Source: Bufo bufo
Lineage: Eukaryota; Chordata; Amphibia; Anura; Bufonidae
DNA: 64,000 bases
NCBI RefSeq assembly: GCF_905171765.1
Contig: NC_053393.1
Span: 192,351,921-192,415,920, forward strand
Direction of reading: 5' to 3'
The stretch's first letter is position 1. Each line of letters starts with the position of its first letter. The translations under genes and the position numbers were made by a program. Positions 42,342-54,063 of this stretch are shown here, piece by piece. A model generated the notes under the pieces. The model was not told the origin of the DNA. It saw only the letters and a list, made by a program, of their open reading frames with translations, and made no database searches.

Positions 42342-43932
42342 CACTGCTCAAAAAAATAAAGGGAACACAAAAATAACACATCCTAGATCTGAGTTAATTA
42401 AATATTCTTCTGAAATACTTTGTTCTTTACATAGTTGAATGTGCTGACAACAAGATCACACAAAAATAAAAAAATGGAAATCAAATTTTTCAACCCATGG
42501 AGGTCTTGATTTGGAGTCACACTCAAAATTAAAGTGGAAAAACACACTACAGGCTGATCCAACTTTGATGTAATGTCCTTAAAACAAGTCAAAATGAGGC
42601 TCAGTAGTGTGTGTGGCCTCCACGTGCCTGTATGACCTCCCTACAACGCCTGTGCATGCTCCTGATGAGGTGGCGGACGGTCTCCTGAGGGATCTCCTTC
42701 CAGACCTGGACTAAAGCATCTGCCAACTCCTGAACAGTCTGTGGTGCAACGTGACGTTGGTGGATAGAGCGAGACATGATGTCCCAGATGTGCTCAATTG
42801 GATTCAGGTCTGTGGAACGGGCGGGCCAGTCCATAGCATCAATGCCTTCGTCTTGCAGGAACTGCTGACACACTCCAGCCACATGAGGTCTAGCATTGTC
42901 TTGCATTAGGAGGAACCCAGGGCCAACCGCACCAGCATATGGTCTCACAAGGGGTCTGAGGATCTCATCTCGGTACCTAATGGCAGTCAGGCTACCTCTG
43001 GCGAGCACATGGAGGGCTGTGCGGCCCTCCAAAGAAATGCCACCCCACACCATTACTGACCCAATGCCAAAATGGTCATGCTGGCATTGCTGGAGGATGT
43101 TGCAGGCAGCAGAACCTTCTCCACGGCGTCTCCAGACTCTGTCACGTCTGTCACATGTGCTCAGTGTGAACCTGCTTTCATCTGTGAAGACCACAGGGCG
43201 CCAGTGACGAATTTGCCAAATCTTGGTGTTCTCTGGCAAATGCCAAACGTCCTGCACGGTGTTGGGCTGTAAGCACAACCCCCACCTGTGAACGTCGGGC
43301 CCTCATATCACCCTCATAGAGTCTGTTTCTGACCGTTTGAGCAGACACATGCACATTTGTGGCCTGCTGGAGGTCATTTTGCAGGGCTCTGGCAGTGCTC
43401 CTCCTGTCCCTCCTTGCACAAAGGCGGAGGTAGCGGTCCTGCTGCTGGGTTGTTGCCCTCCTACGGCCTCCTCCACGTCTCCTGATGTACTGGCCTGTCT
43501 CCTGGTAGCGCCTCCATGCTCTGGACACTACGCTGACAGACACAGCAAACCTTTTTGCCACAGCTCGCATTGATGTGCCATCCTGGATAAGCTGCACTAC
43601 CTGAGCCACTTGTGTAGGTTGTAGACTCCGTCTCATGCTACCACTAGAGTGAAAGCACCGCCAGCATTCAAAAGTGACCAAAACATCAGCCAGGAAGCAT
43701 AGGACCTGAGAAGTGTCTGTGGTCACCACATGCAGAACCACTCCTTTATTGGGGGTGTCTTGCTAATTGCCTATAATTTCCACCTGTTGTCTATCCCATT
43801 TGCACAACAGCATGTGAAATTGATTGTCACTCAGTGTTGCTTCCTAAGTGGACAGTTTGATTTCACAGAAGTGTGATTGACTTGGAGTTACATTGTGTTA
43901 TTTAAGTGTTCCCTTTATTTTTTTGAGCAGTG
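42342..43932 (-). mobile_element. Near-complete Tc1-type transposon with TA duplication
   Basis: 1,591 bp, with CACTGCTCAAAAAAATAAAG ends in inverted orientation and TA on both sides (42340-42341, 43933-43934). Size and plan are those of a complete Tc1 element. The transposase is on the minus strand. Confidence 0.95.
42601..43741 (-). pseudogene. Tc1 transposase (DD34E) with one frameshift
   Basis: The N-terminal frame (43178-43741) has a helix-turn-helix pair ([39 protein letters not shown]) and a [10 protein letters not shown] segment. The C-terminal frame (42601-43278) has the catalytic acids in [19 protein letters not shown] and DLNPIEHIWD. I count 34 residues between the second D and the E. 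The likely start is MRRSL near 43635. One frameshift near 43220 separates the halves and I see no internal stop within either. It would bind its ends and cut at TA. Confidence 0.92.
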
Positions 43933-43934
43933 TA

Positions 43935-44938
43935 TATTTCATTTTTGCTTTTCATGAGTACCAACTACTAATAGCCACCATTACTGTTCTCACAGTGATT
44001 GTGAGCAATGGAGTAAGAAGCTCTATCAGAATCAATAAAGGATGGAGAAAAGTTTAAACAGATCTATGATATTGGAGGTCCTTTCAGATACAGAGACAAC
44101 CATAACTATAACCATAACTGTATGCATCGTACATATATAACATTTTGGACCATGTGCTTATTGTAATCGATATCTAGCAATCATATCCAGTTTCTTAGGC
44201 TCATGTTCACCTTTGTGCTCCAAGCCTCTGTTAGTTACTGAGGCTTCCATCACTTTGCCTGGAATATTGAAGCATACAGTGATATTCTTGCAATTAAAAT
44301 GATGGAAACCTCAACAGAACCCCAACATAGCACATTCTAAGTAAGGGAAGGCCATTGTTCAACTTTCAGATCCATCAAACAACCTTTGCAGAAAAGCACC
44401 AAAAACAAAAAAAAAAGTTATGGCACTCACCATTAACATTTAGGGTCTGATCTGGTCTGATTAACATTGTAGACCTTACTGGGGCTCTGAACTTAAGGCT
44501 GAGGAAAAAAAAAATGTTTCTTGTTTTTATCCTGACCCCTGTTGTGTCTTATTGGTCGGTGTGTCTTATAGGGGCAAAAAATATGGTATATAAATCATGT
44601 GCTTTATTTGATGTATGTGCAATAACCTACTAATAATTTTATGTCTTGACATTTAAGTACATTTTTTTTAATGGATCGCACGGGATACACCCAGGGAGAG
44701 GCTCCATTGCATACATCTGGTAGCTGTCTGATATTTGCCTGTCCCTCTAGTATAGACTAAAGAATTTGAACTCCACAGAAAACTGGCAAATATCCCCTCA
44801 GTTATTGGGGACCTAGCAAAAGTCCTGCAGTAACAGAGCTGAGTCAGATCTGGGGACTTTATTAGCCATGGAAAATAAACGCTGATTCCCGCCATTGCCA
44901 CAGAGAGTCATATGTAATATACAGCTTACAGGTCACCA
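43935..44938. other. No gene; one fragment of the palindromic MITE family
   Basis: About 44495-44580 ends GGTGTGTCTTATAGGGGCAAAAAATATGGTA-like, a worn end of the CCGTATTTTTCGC family. Nothing else recognised. Confidence 0.55.
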
Positions 44939-44942
44939 TTAA

Positions 44943-45423
44943 AGGGGTTGTCCGGGTTCAGAGGTGAACCCGGACATACCTCCATTTTCACCCCGGAAGC
45001 CCCCCTGACTTGAGCATTGGAGCAATTCATGATCCGATGCTCTCCTTTGCCCTGCACTAAATTGCGCAGGGCAAAGGCATTTTTTGGAGATCCGGTGACG
45101 TACCGGGGCTCTCCATGGGGCTGCCAGGAAGCCTGGGGATGTCACTGGCACTGATGGGTGGGATTTAGCGCTGCCCTAGAAAACGGCTAGGGCAGCGCTA
45201 AAGCCCACCCATCAGAGCCGATGACGTCACCGAACACACTGCCAGGCGGAAGTTTCCGCCCGGCAGTGTGTTATTGTAAATAAAAGAGCCCGTGCCCTGC
45301 ATGATCTAGCGCAGGGCAAAGGAGAGCATCGAAGCATGAGATGCTCCGATGCTAGCCTCATGGGGGCTGCCTGGGTGAAAATAAGGGTATGTCCGGGTTC
45401 AGCTCTGAACCCGGACAACCCCT
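44943..45423. mobile_element. piggyBac-like MITE, TTAA duplication
   Basis: 481 bp with AGGGGTTGTCCGGGTTCAG and its exact inverted copy at the ends, flanked by TTAA (44939-44942, 45424-45427). The arms pair through most of the length (GCAGGGCAAAGG, AGCGCTAAA blocks). Contains TGACGTCA at 45222-45229. Confidence 0.92.
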
Positions 45424-45888
45424 TTAACTGTGGAATTAACTAGGCATTATGTTTTTCAGTCTGGAATCATAAAATGGTGCTAGTACTTTATCGAAATGTA
45501 TTCTTAATTTATGCATTACAAATAAATGACCTATATATTTTAATTTTAAAATAAGTACAATAGTATAATTACGATATATTAAAATATTATCTTGTAATAC
45601 TAGTGTTACTAGAGCACCTTGTACACTGTGTAATGGATGTAATGCAGTGATACTAAATCTCATCCTCCAGTAAAGGTGACTTTTGGTGCATTGATTTCCT
45701 CTGACTTAACACCTGTCATAGACAAAATTAGAAATTATAATAAAGCAAAATACTTAATATATTGAGGTTCGATAACCATGTCTACAGATCTTTGATCTAC
45801 AGCGTCATTGACCCTGAATTTACTGTGACCAAGTAATAGCACAAATTATTAATTTTAGATACAAACAAGGTAATCTACATGTAGTAAT

Positions 45889-46291
45889 TAGAGATGAGCA
45901 AATTAGATTTTTAGAAATTTGTTCACACTTCGTTTGGTGGTAAAACAGAATTGCGTTATGGATTCCGTTGCCACGGACCATTACGCAATTCTATGACGGA
46001 ATGCATAACGGAATGCCTTTAGAGGCATTCCGTTATTCATTCCATCATAATAGAAGTCTATGGGCTGCAAAACGGATCCGTCCCATTTCTGTTATGCATG
46101 GGTATCCTCTCCTGCATAACAGAAACGGGACGGATCTGTTATGCAGGCCATAGACTTCTATTATGACGGAATGAATAACGGAATGCCTCTAAAGGCATTC
46201 GATTATGCATTCCGTCATAGAATTGCATGGTAACGAAATCCATAACGCAATTCTGCTTTTACCACCAAACGAAGCCATTCGCTCATCTATA
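45889..46291. mobile_element. hAT MITE, GTAGTAAT duplication
   Basis: 403 bp, TAGAGATGAGC to GCTCATCTATA, flanked by GTAGTAAT (45881-45888, 46292-46299). The interior is a long palindrome centred near 46090 with GGAATGCATAACGG blocks. It shares ends with the large hAT elements. Confidence 0.93.
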
Positions 46292-46494
46292 GTAGTAATA
46301 TTATAAAACAATGTGCAGTATAATGTATATTTATCAATATAAAAGCTAAAAAAGTGTCTGTCAATTAGCGATATGACTGTAAAATATACAACGATAACAC
46401 AATTTTACAATAAGTTTAAATATTATTGAAGGCATGGGGACTATACTGTGAAAAATCTATAAATATGTGATTGTAGTACTTTTTCCGTAGACGG

Positions 46495-46880
46495 TGTCCG
46501 CTGCAGACAGTTACATTACCTGCGCTACATCTCCAGTATAACGTTAGCGCATCCGAAATATCAGTGACATTCAGCGTAATTTTTTTTCACCGCTGGTGAC
46601 AGCCTAAATATCAGTGACATTCATTCAGTGTAATTTTTTATTAGGAGGTGGTGATAGCGACATTACTTGCGCTATAACTCCTGTTTAACGTGTGCGCATC
46701 CTAAATATCAGTGACATTCATTCAGTGTAATTTTTTTATTAGGCGGTGGTGACAGAGACATTACTTGCGCTATTCAACCTGTTTAACGTGTGCGCATCCT
46801 AAATATCAGTGACATTCTGTGTACTTTTTTTGCGCATACACTTCCAAAACCTGCGTTACTGTATGTGTGACATACTTGCA
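46495..46880 (+). repeat. Short tandem array, about 107-bp units
   Basis: CTAAATATCAGTGACATTC recurs near 46594, 46690 and 46798 with GACATTACTTGCGCTAT and GTTTAACGTGTGCGCATC between. Similar arrays sit inside the large hAT elements, but I see no hAT ends here. Confidence 0.75.
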
Positions 46881-46885
46881 AGCAT

Positions 46886-47816
46886 ACAGTACAGACCAAA
46901 AGTTTGGACACACCTTCTCATTCAAAGAGTTTTCTTTATTTTCATGACTATGAAGGCATCAAAATTATGAATTAACACATGTGGAATTATATACATAACA
47001 AACAAGTGTGAAACAACTGAAAATATGTCATATTCTAGGTTCTTCAAAGTAGCCACCTTTTGCTTTGATTACAGCTTTGCACACTCTTGGCATTCTCTTG
47101 ATGAGCTTCAAGAGGTAGTCCCCTGAAATGGTCTTCCAACAGTCTTGAAGGAGTTCCCAGAGATGCTTAGCACTTGTTGGCCCTTTTGCCTTCACTCTGC
47201 GGTCCAGCTCACCCCAAACCATCTCGATTGGGTTCAGGTCCGGTGACTGTGGAGGCCAGGTCATCTGGCGCAGCACCCCATCACTCTCCTTAATGGTCAA
47301 ATAGCCCTTACTTTCAAAGTTTTCCCAATTTTTCGGCTGGCTGACTAACCTTAATTTCTTAAAGTAATGATGGCCACTCGTTTTTCTTTACTTAGCTGCT
47401 TTTTTCTTGCCATAATACAAATCTATTCAGTAGGACTATCAGCTGTGTATCCACCTGACTTCTCCTCAACGCCACTGATGGTCCCAACCCCATTTATAAG
47501 GCAAGAAATCCCACTTATTAAACCTGACAGGGCACACCTATGAAGTGAAAACCATTTCAGGGGACTACCTCTTGAAGCTCATCAAGAGAATGCCAAGAGT
47601 GTGCAAAGCAGTAATCAAAGCAAAAGGTGGCTACTTTGAAGAACCTAGAATATGACATATTTATAGTTGTTTCACACTTGTTTGTTATGTATATAATTCC
47701 ACATATGTTAATTCATAGTTTTGATGCCTTCAGTGTGAATCTACAATTTTCATAGTCATGAAAATAAAGAAAACTCTTTGAATGAGAAGGTGTGTCCAAA
47801 GTTTTGGTCTGTACTG
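46886..47816 (-). mobile_element. Tc1-type element, internally deleted
   Basis: CAGTACAGACCAAAAGTTTG ends in inverted orientation, TA on both sides (46884-46885, 47817-47818). The outer about 230 bp on each side are reverse complements because the right arm duplicates the transposase 3' end. Total 931 bp. Confidence 0.93.
47028..47300 (-). pseudogene. Tc1 transposase C-terminal remnant
   Basis: 90 residues, including the DDE glutamate motif SPDLNPIEMVWGELD and the conserved KLIKRMPRVCKAVIKAKGG tail. The two upstream aspartates and the DNA-binding domain are deleted. Confidence 0.9.
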
Positions 47817-47818
47817 TA

Positions 47819-50800
47819 CCTGCCTCAACCAAATATTAATTGAGGCCAGCGATATAACTACTTCCACAAAATACTGATTAAGGGGTTTGATATACCTGCT
47901 ACCACAAAATACTGATTGAGGGCTGCGATATGCCTGCTTCCAGAAAATACTAATTAAGGGATTTGACATACCTGTTTCCACCAAATAATGATTGAAGCCT
48001 GCGATATGCCTGCTTCCACAAAAATAATGATTAAGGGGTTCTATATACCTTTTTCCAACAAATATTGATTGAGGGCTGCGATATACCTGCTTCCACAAAA
48101 TACTGAATAAGTGGATTGATATACAGTACCTGCTTCTACCAAATATTGATTAAGGCCTGAGAGATACCCGCTTCCACAAAATACTGATTAAGGGGTTCGA
48201 TATACCTGTTTCCACCAAATATTGATTGAGGCCTGTGATATAACTGCTTCCACAAAACACTGATTAAGGGGATTGATATACAGTACCTGCTTCCACCAAA
48301 TATTGATTAAGGCCTGCGAGATAACTGTTTCCCCCAAAAAATTATTAAGGGCTACGATATACCTGCTTCCACAAAATACTGATTAAGGGGTTTGATATAA
48401 CTGTTCCACAAAATACTGATTGAGGGCTGCGATATACCTGCTTCCACAAAAGACTGATTAGGGTTTTGATATACCTGCCTCCACCAAATATTGATTTAGG
48501 CCAGCGATATAACTTACTCCACAAAATACTGATTAAGGGGTTTGATATACCTGCTTCCACAAAATACTGATTGAGGGCTGCGATATGCCTGATTCCACAA
48601 AATACTGATTAAGGGGTATGATATACCTGCCTCCACCAAATATTTATTGAGGCCAGCGATATAACTGCTTCCACAAAATACTGATTAAGGGGTTTGATAT
48701 ACATATTTCTACCAAATAATGATTGAAGCCTGCTTCCACAAAATACTGATTAAGGGGTTTTATATAACTTTTTCCACCAAATATTGATTGAGGGGCTGCA
48801 ATATACCTGCTTCCACAAAAAACTGATTAAGGGGTTTGATGTACCTGCTTCCACCAAATATTGATTGACACCTGCGATTTACCTGCTTCCACAAAATACT
48901 GATTAAGGGGTTTGATATACCTGCTTCCACAAAGTACTGTTTGAGGGCTGCGATATACCTGCTTCCACAAAAGACTGATTAAGGGGTTTGATATTCCTGC
49001 CTCCACCAAATATTGATTGAGGCCAGCGATATAACTGCTTCCACAAAATACTGATTAAGGGGTTTGATATACCTGCTACCACAAAATACTGATTGAGGGC
49101 TGCAATATGCCTGATTCCGCAAAATACTGATTAAAGGGTTTGATATACCTGCTGTCACGGGGCGCCGAAAGCGCACTCGGTCTCCTATCAGCCGCAGACC
49201 TGCTATTTAGCTTCGGGAGCAAGGATCTGTGTTTGGCCTCGTTCCCAGGTCGGCTTTGCTAGCTGGGAGGCTCCCTGCTCCTAGGTCTGCCTTGAGCGCC
49301 GAGCTGATCACTCGGTACTCGACTTGTCTGTCTGTCGGTCATGTGACGCTGGCCACGTCACATGACCCTCAGACCCCACTATAAATACAAGCAGCCTGCT
49401 GGCCACAGGTTGCCTGTTAATTCCAGGTTCCTGGCTATTTGATGGACTACTGAATACTCTGATCCTGATACCTGACGATCCTTTGCCTGCTCCTCCTGTA
49501 CTGCGCATCTCTCCTGGTATCCTGACCACGGCGTCCACCTGACGATTCTTTGCGGACTCCTGTTGTACTTCGTTTCTCTCCTGGTATTTGACCTCGGCTT
49601 TTCCTGACTATTCTCTGCTCATTCCTTAGTACTACGTAGCTCTCTAGGTTTTGACCCCGTCCGTTCACGTTCCGTTATTTGTCTTGTCTGTCTTCCCAGC
49701 ACGTATCCTAAGTTAGGGACTGCCGTCTAGTTGTCCCCTGTCATTAGGACTTGTGAGGCAAATAGACAGGGCCAGGGGTGAGGGTGGAGCGCAGTGGTCA
49801 CTATCCTCCCCCCTGTGTGTAGTGTACGTAACCTTCACACCTGCCTCCACCAAATATTGATTGAGGCCAGTGATATAACTGCTTCCACAAAATACTGATT
49901 AAGTGGTTTGATATACCTGCTTCTACCAAATATTGATTGTCACCTACGATATACCTGTTTCCACAAAATACTGAATAAGGGGTTCGATATACCTGCTTCC
50001 ACCAAATATTGATTGAGTCCTGCGATATGCCTGCTTCCACAAAATACTGATTAAGGGGCTTTTATATACCTGCTTCCACAAAACTCTGATTGAAGGCTGC
50101 GATATACCTGCTTCCACAAAAGACTGATTAAGGGGTTTGATATACCTGGCTCCTCTAAATATTGATTGAGGCTAGCGATTTAACTGCTTTCACAAAATAC
50201 TGATTAAGGGGTTTGATATATCTGCTTCCACCAAATATTGATTGACACCTGCGATATACCTGCTTCCACCAAATAATGATTGAAGCCTGCGATAAACCTG
50301 CTTCTACAAAACACTGATTAAAGGGTTTTATATACATTTTTCCACAAAATTTTGATTGAGGGCTGCGATATAGCTGCTTCCACAAAATACTGATTGAGGC
50401 CTGAGAGATACCTGCTTCCACAAAATACTGATTGAGTTCTGCGATATACCTACTTCCACAAAATATTGATTTGATATACCTTTGATAATACTGGTTCGAT
50501 ATACCTGCCTCCACCAAATATTGATTGAGGTCAGCGATATACCTACTACCACAAAATACTGATTAAGGGAAATGATATACCTGCTTCCACAAAATATTAA
50601 ATGAGGCCTACGATATACCTGCTTCCACAAAATTCTGATTAAGGGGTTCAATATATCTGTTTACATCAAATATTTATTGAGGGATGCGATATACCTGCTT
50701 CCACAAAATACTGATTAAGGGCTGTGATATACCTGCTTCCACAAAATACTGATTAAGGGCTGTGATATACCTGCTTCCACAAAATACTGATTTATGGCTG

Positions 50801-51018
50801 TGATTTAACTGCATCCACAAAATACTGATTAAGGAGTTTGATATACCTGATTCCACAAAATACTGTTTAAGGAGTTTGATATAACTGTTTCCACCAAATA
50901 TCGATTGAGGCCTGCGATATAACTGCTACCACTAAATACTGATTTAGGGGTTTGATATACCTGTATTCACCAAATATTGATTGAGGCCTACGATATACCT
51001 GCTTCCACAAAATTCTGA
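47819..51018 (+). repeat. 38-bp satellite array, interrupted by a solo LTR
   Basis: Monomers of about 38 bp: GATATACCTGCTTCCAC then AAAATACTGATTAAGGGG in one type and CAAATATTGATTGAGGCC in another, often alternating. About 1.3 kb on the left of the LTR and 1.2 kb on the right. Because 38 is not a multiple of 3 and the unit lacks some stop codons, long repetitive minus-strand frames arise. They are not genes. Confidence 0.93.
49153..49839 (+). mobile_element. Solo LTR in the satellite
   Basis: TGTCACGG to CCTTCACA, 687 bp, flanked by CCTGC (49148-49152, 49840-49844). TATA box TATAAATA at 49380-49387, preceded by CACGTCACATGACC. Same family as 14709-15338. Confidence 0.92.
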
Positions 51019-53060
51019 TTAACCCCTTAGGGACTTAGGACGTACCGGTACGCCACGTTTCCTGAGTCCTTAAGGACTCAGGACGTACCGGTACGTCCTA
51101 AGTTTAAAAGTAGATTGTGGCGCGGCGGGGGTTAATTGTGACAGGATGCCCGCTGAAATCATTCAGCGGGAATCCTGTCACAACGCCAGGGGCGGTCATG
51201 TAACTCCCCGTATCGGCGACCGCTGCAAACCGCAAGTCAATTCAGACCTGCGGTTTGCGGCTTTTACCTGGTGCGGCGGCGGTGGTCGGCGGTGCCATCG
51301 GGCCCCATGCGGCTGTGGGGGAAACCCGATGGCATGGAAGGCAGTGCGATGTCTAAGGAAGGCATCGATAGCTCAGAATATGGAGACACTAAAACATCAT
51401 TTTTTTTGTTTTAAAAAAGCTGTTATTGTGTAAAACTTACATAAATAAAAAAAAGTATACATATTAGGTATTGCCGCGTTCGTATCGACCGGCTCTATAA
51501 AAATATCACATGACCTAACCCCTCAGATGAACACCGTAAAAAATAAAAAATAAAAACTGTGCTAAATAAACCATTTTTTGTCAACTTCCATCACAAAAAG
51601 TGTAATAGCAAGAGATCAAAAAGTCACACGCACCTGAAAATAGTGCCAATAAAACCGTCATCTCATCCCACAAAAAATCATACCCTACCCAAGGTAATCG
51701 CCCAAAAACTGAAAAAATTATGGCTCTCAGACTATGGAAACTATTATAAAACTTACCAGGAAAGGTTAAAGGACCTTAATATGTATAGCTTGGAAGAAAG
51801 AAGAGACAGAGGGGATATGATAGAAACTTTTAAATACATAAAGGGAATCAACTCTGTAAAGGAGGAGAGCATATTTAAAAGAAGAAAAACTACCACAAGA
51901 GGACACAGTTTTAAATTAGAGGGGCAAAGGTTTAAAAGTAATATAAGGAAGTATTACTTTACTGAGAGAGTAGTGGATGCATGGAATAGCCTTCCTGCAG
52001 AAGTGGTAGCTGCAAATACAGTGAAGGGGTTTAAGCATGCATGGGATAGGCATAAGGCTATCCTTCATATAAGATAGGGCCAGGGGCTATCCATAGGATT
52101 CAGATATATTGGGCAGACTAGATGGGCCAAATGGTTCTTATCTGCCGACACATTCTATGTTTCTATGAAACACTAAAACATGATTTGTTTGGCTTCAAAA
52201 ATAAAATCATTGTGTAAAACTTACATAAATAAAAAAAAGTATACATATTAGGTATCACCGCATCCGTGACAACCTTTTCTATAAAAATATCACCTGATCT
52301 AACCTGTCAGATGAATGTTTTAAATAACTAAAAATAAAAACTTTGCCAAAACAGCTATTTCTTGTTATCTTGCCTCACATAAAGTGTAATATAGAGCAAC
52401 CAAAAATCATATGTACCCTATATAGGATCCAACAATACTGCCACCCTATCCCGTAGTTTCTATAAATGGGGCCACTTTTTTTGGAGTTTCTACTCTAGGG
52501 GTGCATCAGGGAAATGGGACATGGTGTCAAAAAAACCAGTCCAGCAAAATCTGCCTTCCAAAAACTGTATGGCATTCCTTTCCTTCTGCGCCCTGCCATG
52601 TGCCTGTACAGCTGTTTATGACCACATATGGGGTGTTTCTGTAAACTACAGAATCAGGGACATAAATATTGAGTTTTGTTTGGCTGTTAACCCTTGCTTT
52701 GTTACTGGGAAAAATTGATTAAAATGGAAAATTTGCGTAAAAATTGAAATTCTGAAATTTCATCTCCATTTGCCAATAACTCTTGTGGAACACCTAAAGG
52801 GTTAACGACGTTTTTAAAATCAGTTTTGAATACCTTGAGGGGTGTAGTTTCTTAGATGGGGTAACTTTTATGAAGTTTATACTCTAGGGGTGCATCAGGT
52901 GGGCTTCAAATGGCACATGGTGTCAAAAAAAACAGTCCAGCAAAATCTGCCTTCCAAAAACTGTATGGCATTCCTTTCCTTTTGCGCCCTGCCGTGTGCC
53001 CGTACAGTAGTTTACGACCACATATGGGGTGTTTCTGTAAACTACAGAATCAGGGCCATA
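51019..53060. mobile_element. TTAA-type composite element, right end missing
   Basis: After TTAA (51019-51022, in the satellite motif CTGATTAAGGGG) it begins CCCCTTAGGGACTTAGGACG. An inner hairpin of CGTACCGGTACG lies at 51042-51098. Blocks at 52470-52670 and 52855-53060 are duplicates of one another (TCTAGGGGTGCATCAGG to TAAACTACAGAATCAGGG). A CR1 tail is inserted. The right terminus was not found. The next element begins at 53066. Confidence 0.65.
51690..52168 (+). mobile_element. CR1-type LINE, 3' tail
   Basis: An open frame (51715-52077) encodes the C-terminal end of a non-LTR reverse transcriptase: ERRDRGDMIETFKYIKG, then RGHSFKL and VVDAWNSLPAEVVAA. A 3' untranslated part follows, ending in TTCTATGTTTCTATG, the octamer-type tail of CR1. 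5'-truncated, as is usual. The frame shows no stop over 120 residues. Confidence 0.85.
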
Positions 53061-53065
53061 AATAA

Positions 53066-53426
53066 TGTAAAAAAATGAGACAAAGATAAATCATTTCTGA
53101 TTTTTTTCCACCTTTAATGTGACCTATAAACTGTACCACTCAATTGAAAAACAAACTGAAATCTTTTAGGTGGATTGCTTAATTCTGAACACAGCTACAT
53201 CCCCAGTTATAAGAAAGTGTGCACACTTATGCAATCACATTATTTTAGTTAGTTTTTTTCTTCCCTCCACCTAAAAGATTTCAGTTTGTTTTTCAATTGA
53301 GTTGTACAGTTTATAGGTCACATTAAAGGTGGAAAAAGTTCTGAAATGATTTATCTTTGTCTCATTTTTTTACATCACAGAAACCTGACATTTTAACAGG
53401 GGTGTGTAGACTTTTTATATCCACTG
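53066..53426. mobile_element. Tc1-type hairpin remnant
   Basis: The right end reads GGGTGTGTAGACTTTTTATATCCACTG then TA in pieces. The arms (TGAGACAAAGATAAATCATTT, GTGACCTATAAACTGTAC, TCAATTGAAAAACAAACTG) are mirrored around 53210. The left terminal about 55 bp are missing. Confidence 0.8.
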
Positions 53427-53489
53427 TATGCAGTGGCATAAAAGGCCTTTTCTGTCACTTGAATGCCTAATTTTTGGGTTCTCTACTCC

Positions 53490-54063
53490 AGTGGCCTACA
53501 GGAAACCTAAAAAGGAACACTGAGAGCTAATAAGCTGTAAAAATATTGTTTTATTGAATATATCATTAAAAACATACAAGGAGATGACAGACAAATGCAC
53601 AAAGTGCAGTACAATCCTGGGAGAATCTGTAGAGTACAAAAAATATAGAAAGAGACATGACCTGAGTATAAATACTTCTAAATAGGACAAAGCTGCCGTA
53701 TGAAATATATATTGAAAGGGTGCCCACTATTGGTAGGAGTATGGGTAATACCATCAAATATAAAGTGCAAGTGCAAACTGTTATATAAGCAGAAAAAAGA
53801 GAGGTAACAATCCAATGTGGGTCTTTGAATATATATATACCTATTCAACTAAATTGGATGGATAGTAAAGTGCATGTGCAAATTACAAAACAATTGCAAG
53901 AAAAAACACACGATGAGTGTTTAGTCAGGAAGCAAAAGACCGCAAAAGGTATAACAGGCAAGCAGGTAAATAGAATGAGGTCACATACCGTATATAAAAT
54001 AGTAACAAGTCCACAGGAAGACTGCACACCCCGACACGTGTTTCGATTTGAAACCTTCCTCTG
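53490..54063 (-). mobile_element. Penelope-like terminal repeat
   Basis: A block ending in a hammerhead-like core on the minus strand (54031-54063). No RT. The right side is cut by the palindromic MITE that starts at 54064. Confidence 0.62.
54031..54063 (-). ncRNA. Degenerate hammerhead ribozyme core
   Basis: Minus strand: CAGAGGA (expected CTGANGA, U to A), stem AGGTTTCAAATC, then GAAAC (54044-54040). The core substitution suggests loss of activity. Confidence 0.55.

Noticed and set aside
47819..51018. Many repetitive minus-strand frames of the ISNPLISILWKQVYRSPQ type
   Set aside because: They are translations of the 38-bp satellite in several frames and have no coding signature.
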